From positions 56,183-120,182 of the forward strand of contig NZ_WJBU01000016.1 in NCBI RefSeq assembly GCF_009646335.1: a DNA stretch of 64,000 nucleotides. The letters are read 5' to 3'. This DNA is from Caenimonas koreensis DSM 17982 (lineage in GTDB: Bacteria > Pseudomonadota > Gammaproteobacteria > Burkholderiales > Burkholderiaceae_C). A model generated the notes under the pieces. That model made no database searches and was not told the DNA's origin. It saw only the letters and a list, made by a program, of their open reading frames with translations. Shown here piece after piece: positions 1-8,521 of the stretch. Both the position numbers and the translations under genes were made by a program. Each line of letters starts with the position of its first letter. The stretch's first letter is position 1.

Positions 1-1173
1 CTGCAAGTGGCGCACGCGCAAGCGACGTCGCCCGCGATGCGCGAGATTCTTTCTGGCGTCGATGCTGCGGCTGTCACTTCGCGCGCAGCCCTTGCAAAGC
101 TGCCCGTCACACGCAAGCACGAGCTGCTGGAGCGGCAGGTGGCGCAGCGTGCCAGCGATGCGTTCGGCGGCTTCTCGTCGCTGGTGCGTGGGCCGGCCAT
201 GCGCCGCATCTATGCATCACCCGGCCCGATCTACGAGCCGGACGGCGGCACGCCCGACTACTGGCGGTCCGCACGCGCGCTCTACGCCGCGGGCTTTCGC
301 GCGGGCGACCTGGTGCACAACTCGTTCAGCTATCACATGACGCCGGGCGCTTTCATCATGGAGTCGGGCGCTCATGCGATCGGCTGCACGGTGTTCCCTG
401 CGGGCATCGGGCAAACCGAGCAGCAGCTGCAGGCAATTGCCGAACTGCGCTCGAATGCTTATGTAGGCACGCCGAGCTTCCTGCGCATCCTGGTCGAGAA
501 GGCGCAGGAGACATCGACCGACATTTCCAGCATGCGCAAGGCGATGACGGGCGGTGAAGCGCTGCCGCCGTCGCTGCGCGACTGGTTCGCCGAGCGCGGC
601 ATGGCCGTGTATCAAAGCTACGCCACGGCTGATCTCGGGCTGATTGCGTATGAGACGAGCGCACGCCAAGGGCTGGTGCTCGACGAAGGCGTGATCGTCG
701 AGATCGTGCGGCCGGGCACGGGCGAGCCGGTGCCCGAGGGTGAAGTGGGCGAAGTCGTCGTCACGACGCTCAACCGCGGCTATCCGCTCATTCGTTTCGG
801 CACGGGTGACTTGTCGGCGCTGATGCCTGGCGCGTGCCCCACAGGGCGCACCAACGGCCGCATTCGCGGCTGGCTCGGCCGCGCCGACCAGACGACCAAG
901 ATCCGCGGCATGTTCGTGCACCCATCGCAAGTCGCGGACATCGCCAAGCGCTTTCCTGAAGTGGTGAAAGCGCGGCTGGTCGTCAGCGGCGAAATGGCCA
1001 ACGATGTGATGACGCTGCAAGTTGAGGCACATGGCACGCCGCAGGGGCTGGACGCGCGCATCGGCGAAGCGATTCGAGATGTGACCAAGCTGCGCGGTGA
1101 CGTATTGCTGGTCGCACCAGGCAGCCTGCCCAATGACGGCAAGGTGATCGAGGACGCGCGCAGCTACAAGTAA
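1..1173 (+). CDS. Phenylacetate-CoA ligase-like adenylate-forming enzyme (5' end outside window)
   Basis: The frame is open to the first base of the window, so the first residues are missing; the GTG at 7 need not be the start. About 390 residues are visible, close to the usual 410-440 of the PaaK-like branch. The sequence has the adenylate-forming layout: a glycine-rich TGGEALP segment, YGTADLG-like SYATADLG, the nucleotide-binding RFGTGDLS motif near residue 265, then RADQTTKIRGMFVHP, the hinge into the C-terminal domain. Family members join CoA to aryl acids via an acyl-AMP. A putative aryl-CoA ligase (4705) and two Bug binding proteins lie nearby, which suggests an aromatic-acid catabolic region. 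The exact substrate cannot be read from sequence. Confidence 0.8.
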   Translation: MQVAHAQATSPAMREILSGVDAAAVTSRAALAKLPVTRKHELLERQVAQRASDAFGGFSSLVRGPAMRRIYASPGPIYEPDGGTPDYWRSARALYAAGFRAGDLVHNSFSYHMTPGAFIMESGAHAIGCTVFPAGIGQTEQQLQAIAELRSNAYVGTPSFLRILVEKAQETSTDISSMRKAMTGGEALPPSLRDWFAERGMAVYQSYATADLGLIAYETSARQGLVLDEGVIVEIVRPGTGEPVPEGEVGEVVVTTLNRGYPLIRFGTGDLSALMPGACPTGRTNGRIRGWLGRADQTTKIRGMFVHPSQVADIAKRFPEVVKARLVVSGEMANDVMTLQVEAHGTPQGLDARIGEAIRDVTKLRGDVLLVAPGSLPNDGKVIEDARSYK

Positions 1174-1283
1174 TGCTTACAGCTCAAGCGTTAGCCGCTA
1201 CGTAGAACCCGCGATGCGGTGGTGCGCGCACGAAAGTACCATCGCGCAGTTCACGTATCCGCATCGCCCCCAAGGAGACTTCC

Positions 1284-2276
1284 ATGACCCGCTTCCTCAA
1301 GACATTCACGGCCGCCGCCGTGCTGGCCCTGGTGGGCATCGGCGCGCAAGCGTCCGACTTCCCTGCCAAAGACAAGCCCATCACCATCGTCGTGCCGTTC
1401 GCCGCGGGCGGCCCGACGGACCGCGTCGCGCGCGACCTGGCAGAAGCCATGCGCAAGCCGCTGGGTGGCGTGAGCATCCTGGTGGACAACGCAGCGGGCG
1501 CGGGTGGCTCAATCGGCGCGAATAAGGTCGCCAAGGCAGCGCCGGACGGCTACACGCTGCTCGTGCATCACATCGGCATGGCCACAATGCCTACGCTCGT
1601 TCGCAACATCCCGTTCAAGGTCGAGACCGACTTCGAATATCTGGGCGGCATCAACGACGTGCCCATGACGATCATCGCCAAGCCCACCCTGCCGGCGAAC
1701 AACATGAAGGAACTCGTGGCGTGGGTCGCAGCCAACAAGGGCAAGATCAACCTCGGCAACGCTGGCGTCGGCTCGGCATCGCACCTGTGCGGCCTGCTCT
1801 TCCAGGAAGCGCTGAAGACTGACATGACGCCCGTGCCGTACAAGGGCACCGCACCCGCCATGACTGACCTGATCGGCGGCCAGATCGACCTGATGTGCGA
1901 CCAGACGACGAACACTACGTCGCAGATCGAAGCCAAGAAGGTCAAGGCCTTCGCCGTGACCAGCCCCAAGCGCCTGTCGACCGCTGCGCTGAAAGACATC
2001 CCGACCATGCAGGAATCCGGCTTCAAGGACTTCCAGGTCTCGATCTGGCACGGCCTGTATGCACCGAAGGGCACGCCCGCTGACGTCGCCAAGAAGCTGA
2101 ACGACGCGCTGAAGGTGGCACTGAAGGATCCCGACTTCATCAAGAAGCAGGAAGGCCTGGGCGCTGTGGTCGTGACCGACAAGCGCATGGACTCAGCCGA
2201 CCACAAGAAGTTTGTGGCCGCCGAAATCGCCAAGTGGAGCCCGATCATCAAGGCAGCCGGCGTGTACGCCGACTAA
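1284..2276 (+). CDS. Bug/TctC-family periplasmic solute-binding protein
   Basis: 330 residues. The N-terminus is a classical signal peptide ending near QASD. The mature protein opens with [21 protein letters not shown], the first-strand motif of the tripartite tricarboxylate receptor (Bug) family, and VDNAAGAGGSIGA and PDGYTLL follow at the usual spacing. An AAGGAGA ribosome binding site lies 6 bases before the ATG. Such proteins capture carboxylates in the periplasm; many work without co-located TctA/TctB permeases, and none is seen here. A strong terminator follows at 2302. The ligand is unknown; neighbouring CoA ligases make an aromatic carboxylate possible. Confidence 0.92.
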   Translation: MTRFLKTFTAAAVLALVGIGAQASDFPAKDKPITIVVPFAAGGPTDRVARDLAEAMRKPLGGVSILVDNAAGAGGSIGANKVAKAAPDGYTLLVHHIGMATMPTLVRNIPFKVETDFEYLGGINDVPMTIIAKPTLPANNMKELVAWVAANKGKINLGNAGVGSASHLCGLLFQEALKTDMTPVPYKGTAPAMTDLIGGQIDLMCDQTTNTTSQIEAKKVKAFAVTSPKRLSTAALKDIPTMQESGFKDFQVSIWHGLYAPKGTPADVAKKLNDALKVALKDPDFIKKQEGLGAVVVTDKRMDSADHKKFVAAEIAKWSPIIKAAGVYAD

Positions 2277-2301
2277 AGGACGCACTGCTGCACGCGCCAT
2301 G

Positions 2302-2327
2302 AAAGGCCGCCCCTGTGGCGGCCTTTT
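2302..2327 (+). terminator. Rho-independent terminator after the first Bug gene
   Basis: A perfect 10-bp stem (AAAGGCCGCC / GGCGGCCTTT) with a 5-base loop runs straight into a short T run. It also shows that a GTG at 2315 cannot start the next gene, because it lies inside the hairpin. Confidence 0.85.
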
Positions 2328-2353
2328 ACATTGCCCACCCTTTTGCTGAACTC

Positions 2354-2734
2354 ATGAGGCCATTGCGCGTCGTCGATTCGATCACGTCGCTCGACGCGCG
2401 CGACGCGGGTTGCGTCGCCGTCTCGGGCTCGCATGGCGGCGTGAGCTCCGCGCGTTTCGCGCTGGCCTCGCGCCCGTTCCTCTCGATGTTCAACGATGCA
2501 GGCGGCGGCCTCGATGGCGCCGGTCACGCAGGCCTTGCACTACTCGCGGCGGCAGGGCTGGCCGCGTGCACCGTTTCGCACGACAGCGCTCGCATTGGTG
2601 ATGCCCAGAGCACGCTGAACGATGGCATCATCACCCACACCAACGCGCCGGCTGCAGCGCTGGGCATCCATCCCGGCCAGCGCTGTACTGCGGTCGCCGC
2701 ATTGGCGCAGATCGAACAGGAGACAAAACCATGA
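2354..2734 (+). CDS. Conserved small protein of unknown function, coupled to a Bug gene
   Basis: 126 residues from the ATG at 2354. An earlier in-frame GTG at 2315 lies in the terminator hairpin and is rejected. The protein starts [20 protein letters not shown], then has [28 protein letters not shown] and an [17 protein letters not shown] segment. The Gly-Ser-His-Gly-Gly motif and glycine-rich loops suggest a small folded enzyme or ligand-binding protein rather than a shadow frame. Its stop overlaps the next Bug gene as ATGA, so the two are translationally coupled. I do not recognise a characterised family; a role in handling the ligand of the coupled binding protein is inference. Confidence 0.65.
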   Translation: MRPLRVVDSITSLDARDAGCVAVSGSHGGVSSARFALASRPFLSMFNDAGGGLDGAGHAGLALLAAAGLAACTVSHDSARIGDAQSTLNDGIITHTNAPAAALGIHPGQRCTAVAALAQIEQETKP

Positions 2735-3738
2735 CGTTCCCTAGCGCGCCCCAGCGCCGCACTGTGCTTGCAGCACTCGCTGCCGCAGCCGGCGCCGCGA
2801 CATTCCCCGCACTCGCGCAGTCAGGCTGGCCGAACAAGCCCGTGCGCATCGTCGTGCCGTTTGCGGCGGGTGGCACCACAGACATCCTCGCACGTGCGGT
2901 GGCGCCGGAGTTGTCGAAGGCTTTCGGCCAGCAGTTCATCGTGGACAACCGCGCGGGCGCAGGCGGCAATGTCGGCGCGGACATCGTTGCGAAGTCACCG
3001 GCCGATGGCTACACGCTGCTCATGGGCACCGTGGGCACGCACGGCATCAACCGCGCGCTGTACGAGAAGTTGCCTTATGACCCCATCAAGGATTTCGCGC
3101 CGATCACGATGGTGGCGGGCGTGCCGAACGTGATGGTGATGCAGACCGAGAAGGCACGCGCGCTGGGCATCAACAACGTGAAAGACTTCATCGCCTATGC
3201 GAAGTCGCGTCCGGGCAAGCTCAACATGGCGTCGAGCGGCAACGGCACGTCGATCCACCTGGCAGGCGAGTTGTTCAAGAGCATGACGGGCACGTTCCTC
3301 GTGCACTTCCCGTATCGCGGTTCGGCCCCGGCCTTGCTGGACATGGTGGGCGGCACGATGGATGTGATGTTCGACAACCTGCCTTCCGCACTGCCACACA
3401 TTCGTGGCGGCAAGCTGAAGGCGCTTGCGGTGACGAGCGCGCAACGTTCGGCCGCATTGCCTGATGTGCCGACGATCGCGGAGGCTGCTGGTTTGAAGGG
3501 CTTCGACGCCACGTCGTGGTTTGGGCTGCTCGCGCCGGCCGGCACGCCGCCCGATGTTGTCAACCGGATCCAGCAAGAGGTGGCGAAGTCTCTTGGCACG
3601 CCAGCGATCAAGGAAAAGATGCTCTCGCAGGGCGCGATCCCGAGCGGCGACACGCCAGCGGAATTCGCCAAGCACATCGACGCCGAGCACAAGAAGTGGG
3701 CGCAGGTGGTGAAGGTGTCCGGCGCCAAGGTGGACTGA
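2731..3738 (+). CDS. Bug/TctC-family periplasmic solute-binding protein (second copy)
   Basis: 335 residues, overlapping the preceding gene by 4 bp. The N-terminus [16 protein letters not shown] has a twin-arginine followed by a hydrophobic stretch, so export by Tat is possible, though Bug proteins often carry this pattern. The mature protein starts [21 protein letters not shown], and has [14 protein letters not shown] and [11 protein letters not shown], the diagnostic Bug motifs. It is a clear paralogue of the product at 1284 but diverged, so the two probably bind different carboxylates. No TctAB membrane partners are visible. Confidence 0.92.
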   Translation: MTFPSAPQRRTVLAALAAAAGAATFPALAQSGWPNKPVRIVVPFAAGGTTDILARAVAPELSKAFGQQFIVDNRAGAGGNVGADIVAKSPADGYTLLMGTVGTHGINRALYEKLPYDPIKDFAPITMVAGVPNVMVMQTEKARALGINNVKDFIAYAKSRPGKLNMASSGNGTSIHLAGELFKSMTGTFLVHFPYRGSAPALLDMVGGTMDVMFDNLPSALPHIRGGKLKALAVTSAQRSAALPDVPTIAEAAGLKGFDATSWFGLLAPAGTPPDVVNRIQQEVAKSLGTPAIKEKMLSQGAIPSGDTPAEFAKHIDAEHKKWAQVVKVSGAKVD

Positions 3739-3753
3739 GCCACCCGCCGCAGA

Positions 3754-4062
3754 TCACACGCCCCAGACGATCTCTTCCTTCTCGGCGGCGCACCGCTTGA
3801 GCATGTCGATAAACGGCAGGGCTCGCTGCTTGAGCATCACGCCTTCGCCAGCGCCGCAAGAAGCATCGTCCTTGTTCTTTTCCTGGTCCGCCGCTTCCTG
3901 CGCAATGGCGGCTTCAAGGGCGCTGATCGCAGCAGGCATCTCTTCGGGCAACACAATGCCCTTCGGCCCCGCGTCCTTGCCAATGATCTGCAAGACGCGC
4001 TTGCCGTTGGGCTCGAGCATGATCAAGTCACCGGTCGCCTTGGATTTGAATTTGTAGAGCAT
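3754..4062 (-). CDS. DUF1840 family protein
   Basis: 102 residues starting MLYKFKSKATGDLIMLEPNG, the typical opening of the small cytoplasmic DUF1840 family found mainly in Betaproteobacteria. The middle holds LQIIGKDAGPKGIVLPEEMP and the end PFIDMLKRCAAEKEEIVWGV. No signal peptide or membrane segment is present. An AGGA ribosome binding site lies about 9 bases upstream of the ATG. It is divergent from the MarR gene with about 150 bp between. Function unknown. Confidence 0.88.
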   Translation of the reverse strand: MLYKFKSKATGDLIMLEPNGKRVLQIIGKDAGPKGIVLPEEMPAAISALEAAIAQEAADQEKNKDDASCGAGEGVMLKQRALPFIDMLKRCAAEKEEIVWGV

Positions 4063-4155
4063 GCGTGCACGTCCTCGCTGATGAAATCAAACGCCGATTG
4101 TGCGCCGCACGATATGCATGAGGTGAGGCGCACGGCAGACCCTGGCTTTGCCGTG

Positions 4156-4190
4156 TTGACACCGCATCGTTTAAGCCTAAACTATTTAGG
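4156..4190 (+). promoter_or_regulatory. Promoter and palindromic operator of the marR-CoA ligase operon
   Basis: A consensus -35 TTGACA at 4156-4161 is followed after 16 bp by TAAACT at 4178-4183. The -10 lies inside a perfect palindrome, CCTAAA-CTA-TTTAGG (4176-4190). The arrangement fits autorepression by the MarR protein encoded 23 bases downstream, and release by an aromatic acid or its CoA ester; the repressor assignment is inference. Confidence 0.7.
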
Positions 4191-4213
4191 ATCGAACACC
4201 AGGAGCCACGACC

Positions 4214-4708
4214 ATGGACATGGACATGGAAGCGCGCGCGCACAGCGAACACCCCGAGGCCCTGCGCCTGTGGCTGCGGCTTTTGACGTGCACGCAGATC
4301 GTTGAAAAGCAGGTGCGCACGCAACTGCGCGAGCGCTTCGACACGACGCTGCCGCGCTTTGACCTGATGGCGCAGCTCGAGCGCACGACCGAGGGCCTGA
4401 AGATGAACGAGCTGTCGCGCCGCATGATGGTCACGGGCGGCAACGTGACGGGCATTACCGACCAGCTGGTGGCAGAGGGCCTGGTCGATCGCGTCGATGT
4501 AGAGGGTGACCGGCGCGCCTACCGCGTGCGGCTCACGCCCAAGGGCCGCAAGATGTTCAACGAGATGGCGCTGCAGCACGAGAGCTGGATCGTCGAAGCA
4601 TTTGCCGGGTTGACCGACAAGGACATCGCCGTGCTGCACAAGCTGCTCGGCAAAGTGAAAGACCACGCCAGGAATCAGGCGGCCACGGGCGCGGAGGCCG
4701 CCGCATGA
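4214..4708 (+). CDS. MarR-family transcriptional regulator
   Basis: 164 residues. A winged-helix core is visible: RFDLMAQLERTTEGLKMNEL, then SRRMMVTGGNVTGITDQLV (recognition helix), then the wing GDRRAYRVRLTPKGR. An AGGAG site precedes the ATG by 8 bases; two further in-frame ATGs follow within 15 bases. Its stop overlaps the CoA-ligase start as ATGA, so regulator and enzyme are made from one mRNA. MarR proteins in such operons usually repress aromatic degradation and sense the acid or its thioester. A clean palindrome overlaps the -10 box upstream. Confidence 0.92.
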   Translation: MDMDMEARAHSEHPEALRLWLRLLTCTQIVEKQVRTQLRERFDTTLPRFDLMAQLERTTEGLKMNELSRRMMVTGGNVTGITDQLVAEGLVDRVDVEGDRRAYRVRLTPKGRKMFNEMALQHESWIVEAFAGLTDKDIAVLHKLLGKVKDHARNQAATGAEAAA

Positions 4709-6315
4709 GCGCACATGCCGACCCGTTTGTCCGCGATCGCATGCCGGCGGCAGACAAGATGCCGCAGCTGCGCTTCGACCTGCCCGAGCTGCAGTTCCCG
4801 CCACAACTCAACGCGATTGAAGAGCTGCTCGACAAGGCGGCGCAAAAAGGTTTCGGCGCGCGGCCGCTGCTGCGGTCCAGCCGCATCACGCTCAGCTACG
4901 ACGATGTGCGTGACCGCGTGGATCGCATCTGCCGCGTGCTCGTCGAAGACATGCAACTCGTGCCCGGCAGCCGAGTGCTGCTGCGCGGTGGCAACTCGAT
5001 TGCGATGGCGCTCGCGTGGCTGGCGGTGGTCAAGGCCGGCATGATCGCCGTGGCCACGATGCCGCTGCTGCGCGCACGTGAGCTTGGCGACATCATCGAC
5101 AAGGCACAGCCGGCTGCCGCCCTGTGCGACATCAAACTGCTCGATGAGCTGGAACTCGCGCGGCAAGACAGGCCGGTGCTGGCGCAAGTCGTGGCGTTCA
5201 ACACGATGGATACGCCTGGCTCGCTGGCTGTGTTGTCGTCGCGCAAGGAAGGCAACTTCCAGCCGTGCCGCACGGCTGGCGATGACGTGGCGATGATGGC
5301 TTTCACCTCCGGCACCACGGGCAAGCCGAAGGCTGCGCTGCACACACACCGCGACATCGTCGCCGCTTGCGAAACGTGGCCGCGCCATGTGCTGCGCGCG
5401 ACGCCGCAAGACATCGTGGTGGGCTCGCCGCCGCTGGCATTTACCTTCGGCTTGGGCGGCATGCTGGTGTTTCCGATGTGGGCGGGCGCGAGCGTGTACT
5501 TCCCCGATGCACCGTACACGCCGGAGTCAATGATCAAGACGATCAACGATGTTGGCGCGACGATCTGCTACACCGCGCCCACGTTCTATCGCCAGATGGC
5601 ACCCTTCGCGCGCGAGCACGGCATGGGCAAGCTGCGCATCACGGTGAGCGCAGGCGAAGGCCTGCCCGATGCAACACGCCAGCTGTGGAAGCAGGCATCA
5701 GGCATCGAGATGCTCGACGGCATCGGCGCGACGGAGATGTTCCATATCTTCATTTCATCGGCAGGCGATGAAGTTCGGCGTGGCGCCATCGGCAAGGTGG
5801 TGCCGGGCTATACCGCCAAGGTGGTGGACGACGCCGGGAACGAGGTGCCGCGCGGCACGATCGGCAAGCTGGCCGTGATCGGGCCGACCGGCTGCAAGTA
5901 CCTCGACGACGAGCGACAGGCGGGCTACGTGAAGAACGGCTGGAACTACCCTGGCGATGCGTTCATGCAGGACGACGACGGCTACTTCTTCTACCAGGCG
6001 CGCGCTGACGACATGATCATCACGGCGGGCTACAACGTGGCCGGACCCGAGGTTGAAGATGCGCTGCTGCGGCACCCGGCGGTGGCTGAATGCGGCGTGA
6101 TCGGCCAGCCCGACGAGGAGCGCGGCATGATCGTCAAGGCGTTCTGCGTGCTCAAGCCTGGACACGCCGGCGACGCCGCGATGGCGAAGGCGCTGCAAGA
6201 CCACGTCAAGGCGAGCATCGCGCCCTTCAAGTACCCGCGCGAGGTCGAGTTCGTCGCGCAGCTGCCGCGCACCGAGACGGGCAAGCTGCAGAGGTTCCGC
6301 CTGCGCCAGTCTTGA
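4705..6315 (+). CDS. Aryl-CoA ligase, benzoate/2-aminobenzoate-CoA ligase type
   Basis: 536 residues of the adenylate-forming superfamily. The phosphate loop is FTSGTTGKPKAALHTH (about residues 197-212); an aromatic-acid-ligase type GATEMFHIFIS segment follows, then the PGDAFMQDDDGYFFYQARADD hinge region in pieces, and a C-terminal TETGKLQRF with the catalytic lysine at 527. Length and motifs resemble benzoate- and 2-aminobenzoate-CoA ligases rather than acetyl-CoA synthetases. It makes an acyl-AMP from ATP and an aromatic acid, then the CoA thioester. It is coupled to the MarR gene. Exact substrate is uncertain. Confidence 0.85.
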   Translation: MSAHADPFVRDRMPAADKMPQLRFDLPELQFPPQLNAIEELLDKAAQKGFGARPLLRSSRITLSYDDVRDRVDRICRVLVEDMQLVPGSRVLLRGGNSIAMALAWLAVVKAGMIAVATMPLLRARELGDIIDKAQPAAALCDIKLLDELELARQDRPVLAQVVAFNTMDTPGSLAVLSSRKEGNFQPCRTAGDDVAMMAFTSGTTGKPKAALHTHRDIVAACETWPRHVLRATPQDIVVGSPPLAFTFGLGGMLVFPMWAGASVYFPDAPYTPESMIKTINDVGATICYTAPTFYRQMAPFAREHGMGKLRITVSAGEGLPDATRQLWKQASGIEMLDGIGATEMFHIFISSAGDEVRRGAIGKVVPGYTAKVVDDAGNEVPRGTIGKLAVIGPTGCKYLDDERQAGYVKNGWNYPGDAFMQDDDGYFFYQARADDMIITAGYNVAGPEVEDALLRHPAVAECGVIGQPDEERGMIVKAFCVLKPGHAGDAAMAKALQDHVKASIAPFKYPREVEFVAQLPRTETGKLQRFRLRQS

Positions 6316-6339
6316 AGCCCCAGGGTGTGGGGACATAAT
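6312..6339 (+). promoter_or_regulatory. Promoter of gspF, -10 box 6 bases from the start codon
   Basis: TTGAAG (6312-6317) and CATAAT (6334-6339) are 16 bp apart. The -35 overlaps the stop codon of the upstream ligase gene. Only 6 bases separate the -10 box from the ATG at 6346 and there is no Shine-Dalgarno sequence, so the transcript probably begins at the start codon. Confidence 0.6.
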
Positions 6340-6345
6340 TCCGCC

Positions 6346-7578
6346 ATGCCCGCCTATTCATTCGAAGCTCTCGACGCCGACGGCACCACGCGCAAGGGCG
6401 TGATGGAAGCCGATACGGCCAAGGCCGTTCGCAGCCTGTTGCGCGGCCAGTCGCTGGTGCCGCTCGAAGTCGTGCCCGTCAACGCCGGCGCAGCGGCCAA
6501 CGAACAGAGCTTCGGCCTGCAGACCAGCCTCTTCACACGCCGCGTTTTCAATTCCACGGGCCTGACGATCTGGACGCGCCAGTTGGCAGGCCTCATCACC
6601 TCCGGCCTGCCGCTCGAGCGTGCGCTCACGGCGCTGACTGACGAAGCCGAGCGCGAGCCTGAACGCAATCTGGTCGCCGCATTGCGCGCTGAAGTGAATG
6701 CGGGCTCGACATTCGGCAAGGCGCTAGGGCGATTTCCGCGCGAATTCCCCGATATCTACGTGGCCGTGGTGGGCGCGGGTGAGCAAAGCGGCAACCTCGG
6801 GGTGGTGCTGGATCGCCTTGCAGATGACCTCGAACAGCAGCAAGCGCTCAATGCGCGACTGCTCGGCGCCGCGCTGTATCCGGCCATCGTGACCATCGTC
6901 GCCATCGTGATCGTGCTGTTTCTTGTGTCCTACGTCGTGCCGCAAGTGGCGACCGTTTTCGCGGGCAGCAAACGGGCACTGCCCTTGCTCACCGTGGTGA
7001 TGCTCGCGGTTGGCAACTTCCTGCGGGGCTGGGGCTGGCTTGCCATCGCCTTGCTGGTCATGGGCTTCATCGGCCTGCGACTGGCGCTGCGCAATGACGC
7101 CACGCGCGAGAGCTTCGATGCGGCGTGGCTGCGGCTGCCGCTCATCGGCCGTCTTTCACGCGGCTACAACGCGGCCCGCTTTGCAAGCACGCTGGCGATG
7201 CTGGCTGGCGCTGGCGTGCCGATCCTGAAAGCGCTGCAGGCGGCAGCGGAAACGCTGAGCAACCGCGCGATGCGCGCCGATGCAATGGATGCGCTGGTGC
7301 TGGTGCGCGAGGGTGCGCCGCTCGCCTCGGCGATGTCGCAGAAAAAGCGCTTTCCGGGCCTGCTGTCGATGTTCGCGCGGCTGGGCGAGCAAACCGGCCA
7401 GCTGCCGCAGATGCTGCAGCGCGCAGCGAACCAGCTCAGCGCTGAAGTGCAGCGCCGCGCCATGCAGCTTGCAACGATCCTGGAGCCGCTGCTGATCCTG
7501 ACGATGGGCTTCTTCGTGCTGATGATCGTGCTGGCGGTGCTGCTGCCCATCATCCAGCTCAACCAGTTCGCGAAGTAG
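6346..7578 (+). CDS. gspF: Type II secretion system inner-membrane platform protein GspF
   Basis: 410 residues from the ATG at 6346 (a GTG at 6325 is in frame but inside the promoter). It begins MPAYSFEALDADGTTRKGVM, the standard GspF opening, and has two T2SSF four-helix domains, each followed by hydrophobic membrane segments (about residues 165-190 and 217-245), plus a final one near 375-400. GspF is the platform protein that works with the ATPase GspE, GspL and GspM in pseudopilus assembly. It is separated from the rest of the gsp genes by about 33 kb and has its own promoter. A PilC-type pilus role is less likely because a full gsp set lacking only F (and the peptidase) lies at 38.95-48.4 kb. 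Confidence 0.92.
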   Translation: MPAYSFEALDADGTTRKGVMEADTAKAVRSLLRGQSLVPLEVVPVNAGAAANEQSFGLQTSLFTRRVFNSTGLTIWTRQLAGLITSGLPLERALTALTDEAEREPERNLVAALRAEVNAGSTFGKALGRFPREFPDIYVAVVGAGEQSGNLGVVLDRLADDLEQQQALNARLLGAALYPAIVTIVAIVIVLFLVSYVVPQVATVFAGSKRALPLLTVVMLAVGNFLRGWGWLAIALLVMGFIGLRLALRNDATRESFDAAWLRLPLIGRLSRGYNAARFASTLAMLAGAGVPILKALQAAAETLSNRAMRADAMDALVLVREGAPLASAMSQKKRFPGLLSMFARLGEQTGQLPQMLQRAANQLSAEVQRRAMQLATILEPLLILTMGFFVLMIVLAVLLPIIQLNQFAK

Positions 7579-7585
7579 GCATCGC

Positions 7586-8494
7586 ATGGCCGTGACGCTT
7601 GACGACAAACTGGTGGTGGCGATTTCATCGCGCGCGCTCTTCAATCTTGAAGAAGAGAACGCGGTGTTCGAGGGCGGCGACGCAACGGCGTACATGCAGC
7701 TGCAGCTCGACCGCGTGGAACAGGCGGCCAAACCCGGCATCGCTTTCTCGTTGATCAAGAAGCTGCTGGCTTTCAACACCGAGACGATCCAGCGCGTGGA
7801 AGTGGTGATCCTCTCGCGCAACGACCCGGTGTCGGGCATGCGCATCTTTCGTTCGGGCAAAGCGAACGACATCAAGCTTGAGCGCGGTGTGTTCACACAG
7901 GGCAGCTCGCCGTTTCGCTATTTGCGGCCGCTGCGCGCGCACCTGTTTCTCTCGGCAAACGCCGACGACGTGCGCGAGGCGCTGGCGGCGGGTTTTCCAT
8001 CGGCGCGCGTGCTGCCTGAGTCCGTGCTGGCTGCGGCCACGAACTACCCGAACGAAGTGCGCATTGCCTTCGACGGTGATGCCGTGCTTTTCTCCGATGA
8101 AGCCGAGCAGGTGTTCCAGTCCCATGGTCTTGATGCATTCCAGCAGCACGAATCGTCCAAGGCGCTGCAGCCGTTGCCTGAGGGCCCCTTCAAACCGCTG
8201 CTGGCTGCGCTGCACCGGCTGCAACAAGCGGGTACGCCGCAGATGCGCATTCGCACCGCGCTCGTCACTGCACGCAGTGCGCCCGCGCATGAGCGCGCGA
8301 TCCGCACGCTGCTGAAGTGGGACATCCGCGTGGATGAAGCGATGTTCCTGGGTGGACTGCCCAAGGGCGAATTCCTGCGTGAGTTCGAGCCTGACTTTTT
8401 CTTCGACGACCAGACGGGCCATGTGGCGCATGCGGCGCAGCACGGCATTCCGTCGGGGCATGTCGCCAGCGGCGTCTCGAACACCAAGCATTGA
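7586..8494 (+). CDS. Cytosolic 5'-nucleotidase (NT5C1-like family)
   Basis: 302 residues beginning MAVTLDDKLVVAISSRALFNL, typical of the bacterial members of the IA/IB cytosolic 5'-nucleotidase family. The acidic segment FDGDAVLFSDEAE (about residues 161-173) and the late FFFDDQTGHV segment are the likely metal and phosphate site. It should hydrolyse nucleoside 5'-monophosphates. It starts 8 bases after gspF, so it is probably co-transcribed, but no functional link to secretion is evident. No signal peptide is present. Confidence 0.85.
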   Translation: MAVTLDDKLVVAISSRALFNLEEENAVFEGGDATAYMQLQLDRVEQAAKPGIAFSLIKKLLAFNTETIQRVEVVILSRNDPVSGMRIFRSGKANDIKLERGVFTQGSSPFRYLRPLRAHLFLSANADDVREALAAGFPSARVLPESVLAAATNYPNEVRIAFDGDAVLFSDEAEQVFQSHGLDAFQQHESSKALQPLPEGPFKPLLAALHRLQQAGTPQMRIRTALVTARSAPAHERAIRTLLKWDIRVDEAMFLGGLPKGEFLREFEPDFFFDDQTGHVAHAAQHGIPSGHVASGVSNTKH

Positions 8495-8501
8495 GCCGCC
8501 A

Positions 8502-8519
8502 CCGCTGCAACTGCAGCGG
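8502..8519. terminator. Hairpin between convergent genes
   Basis: A perfect 8-bp stem CCGCTGCA / TGCAGCGG with a 2-base spacer sits between the nucleotidase stop and the end of the convergent EamA gene. No T run follows on either strand, so it may stabilise 3' ends or act with Rho. Confidence 0.4.
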
Positions 8520-8521
8520 CG

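Noticed and set aside
2315..2353. Upstream GTG start for the small protein at 2354
   Set aside because: It lies in the stem of the terminator of the preceding gene.
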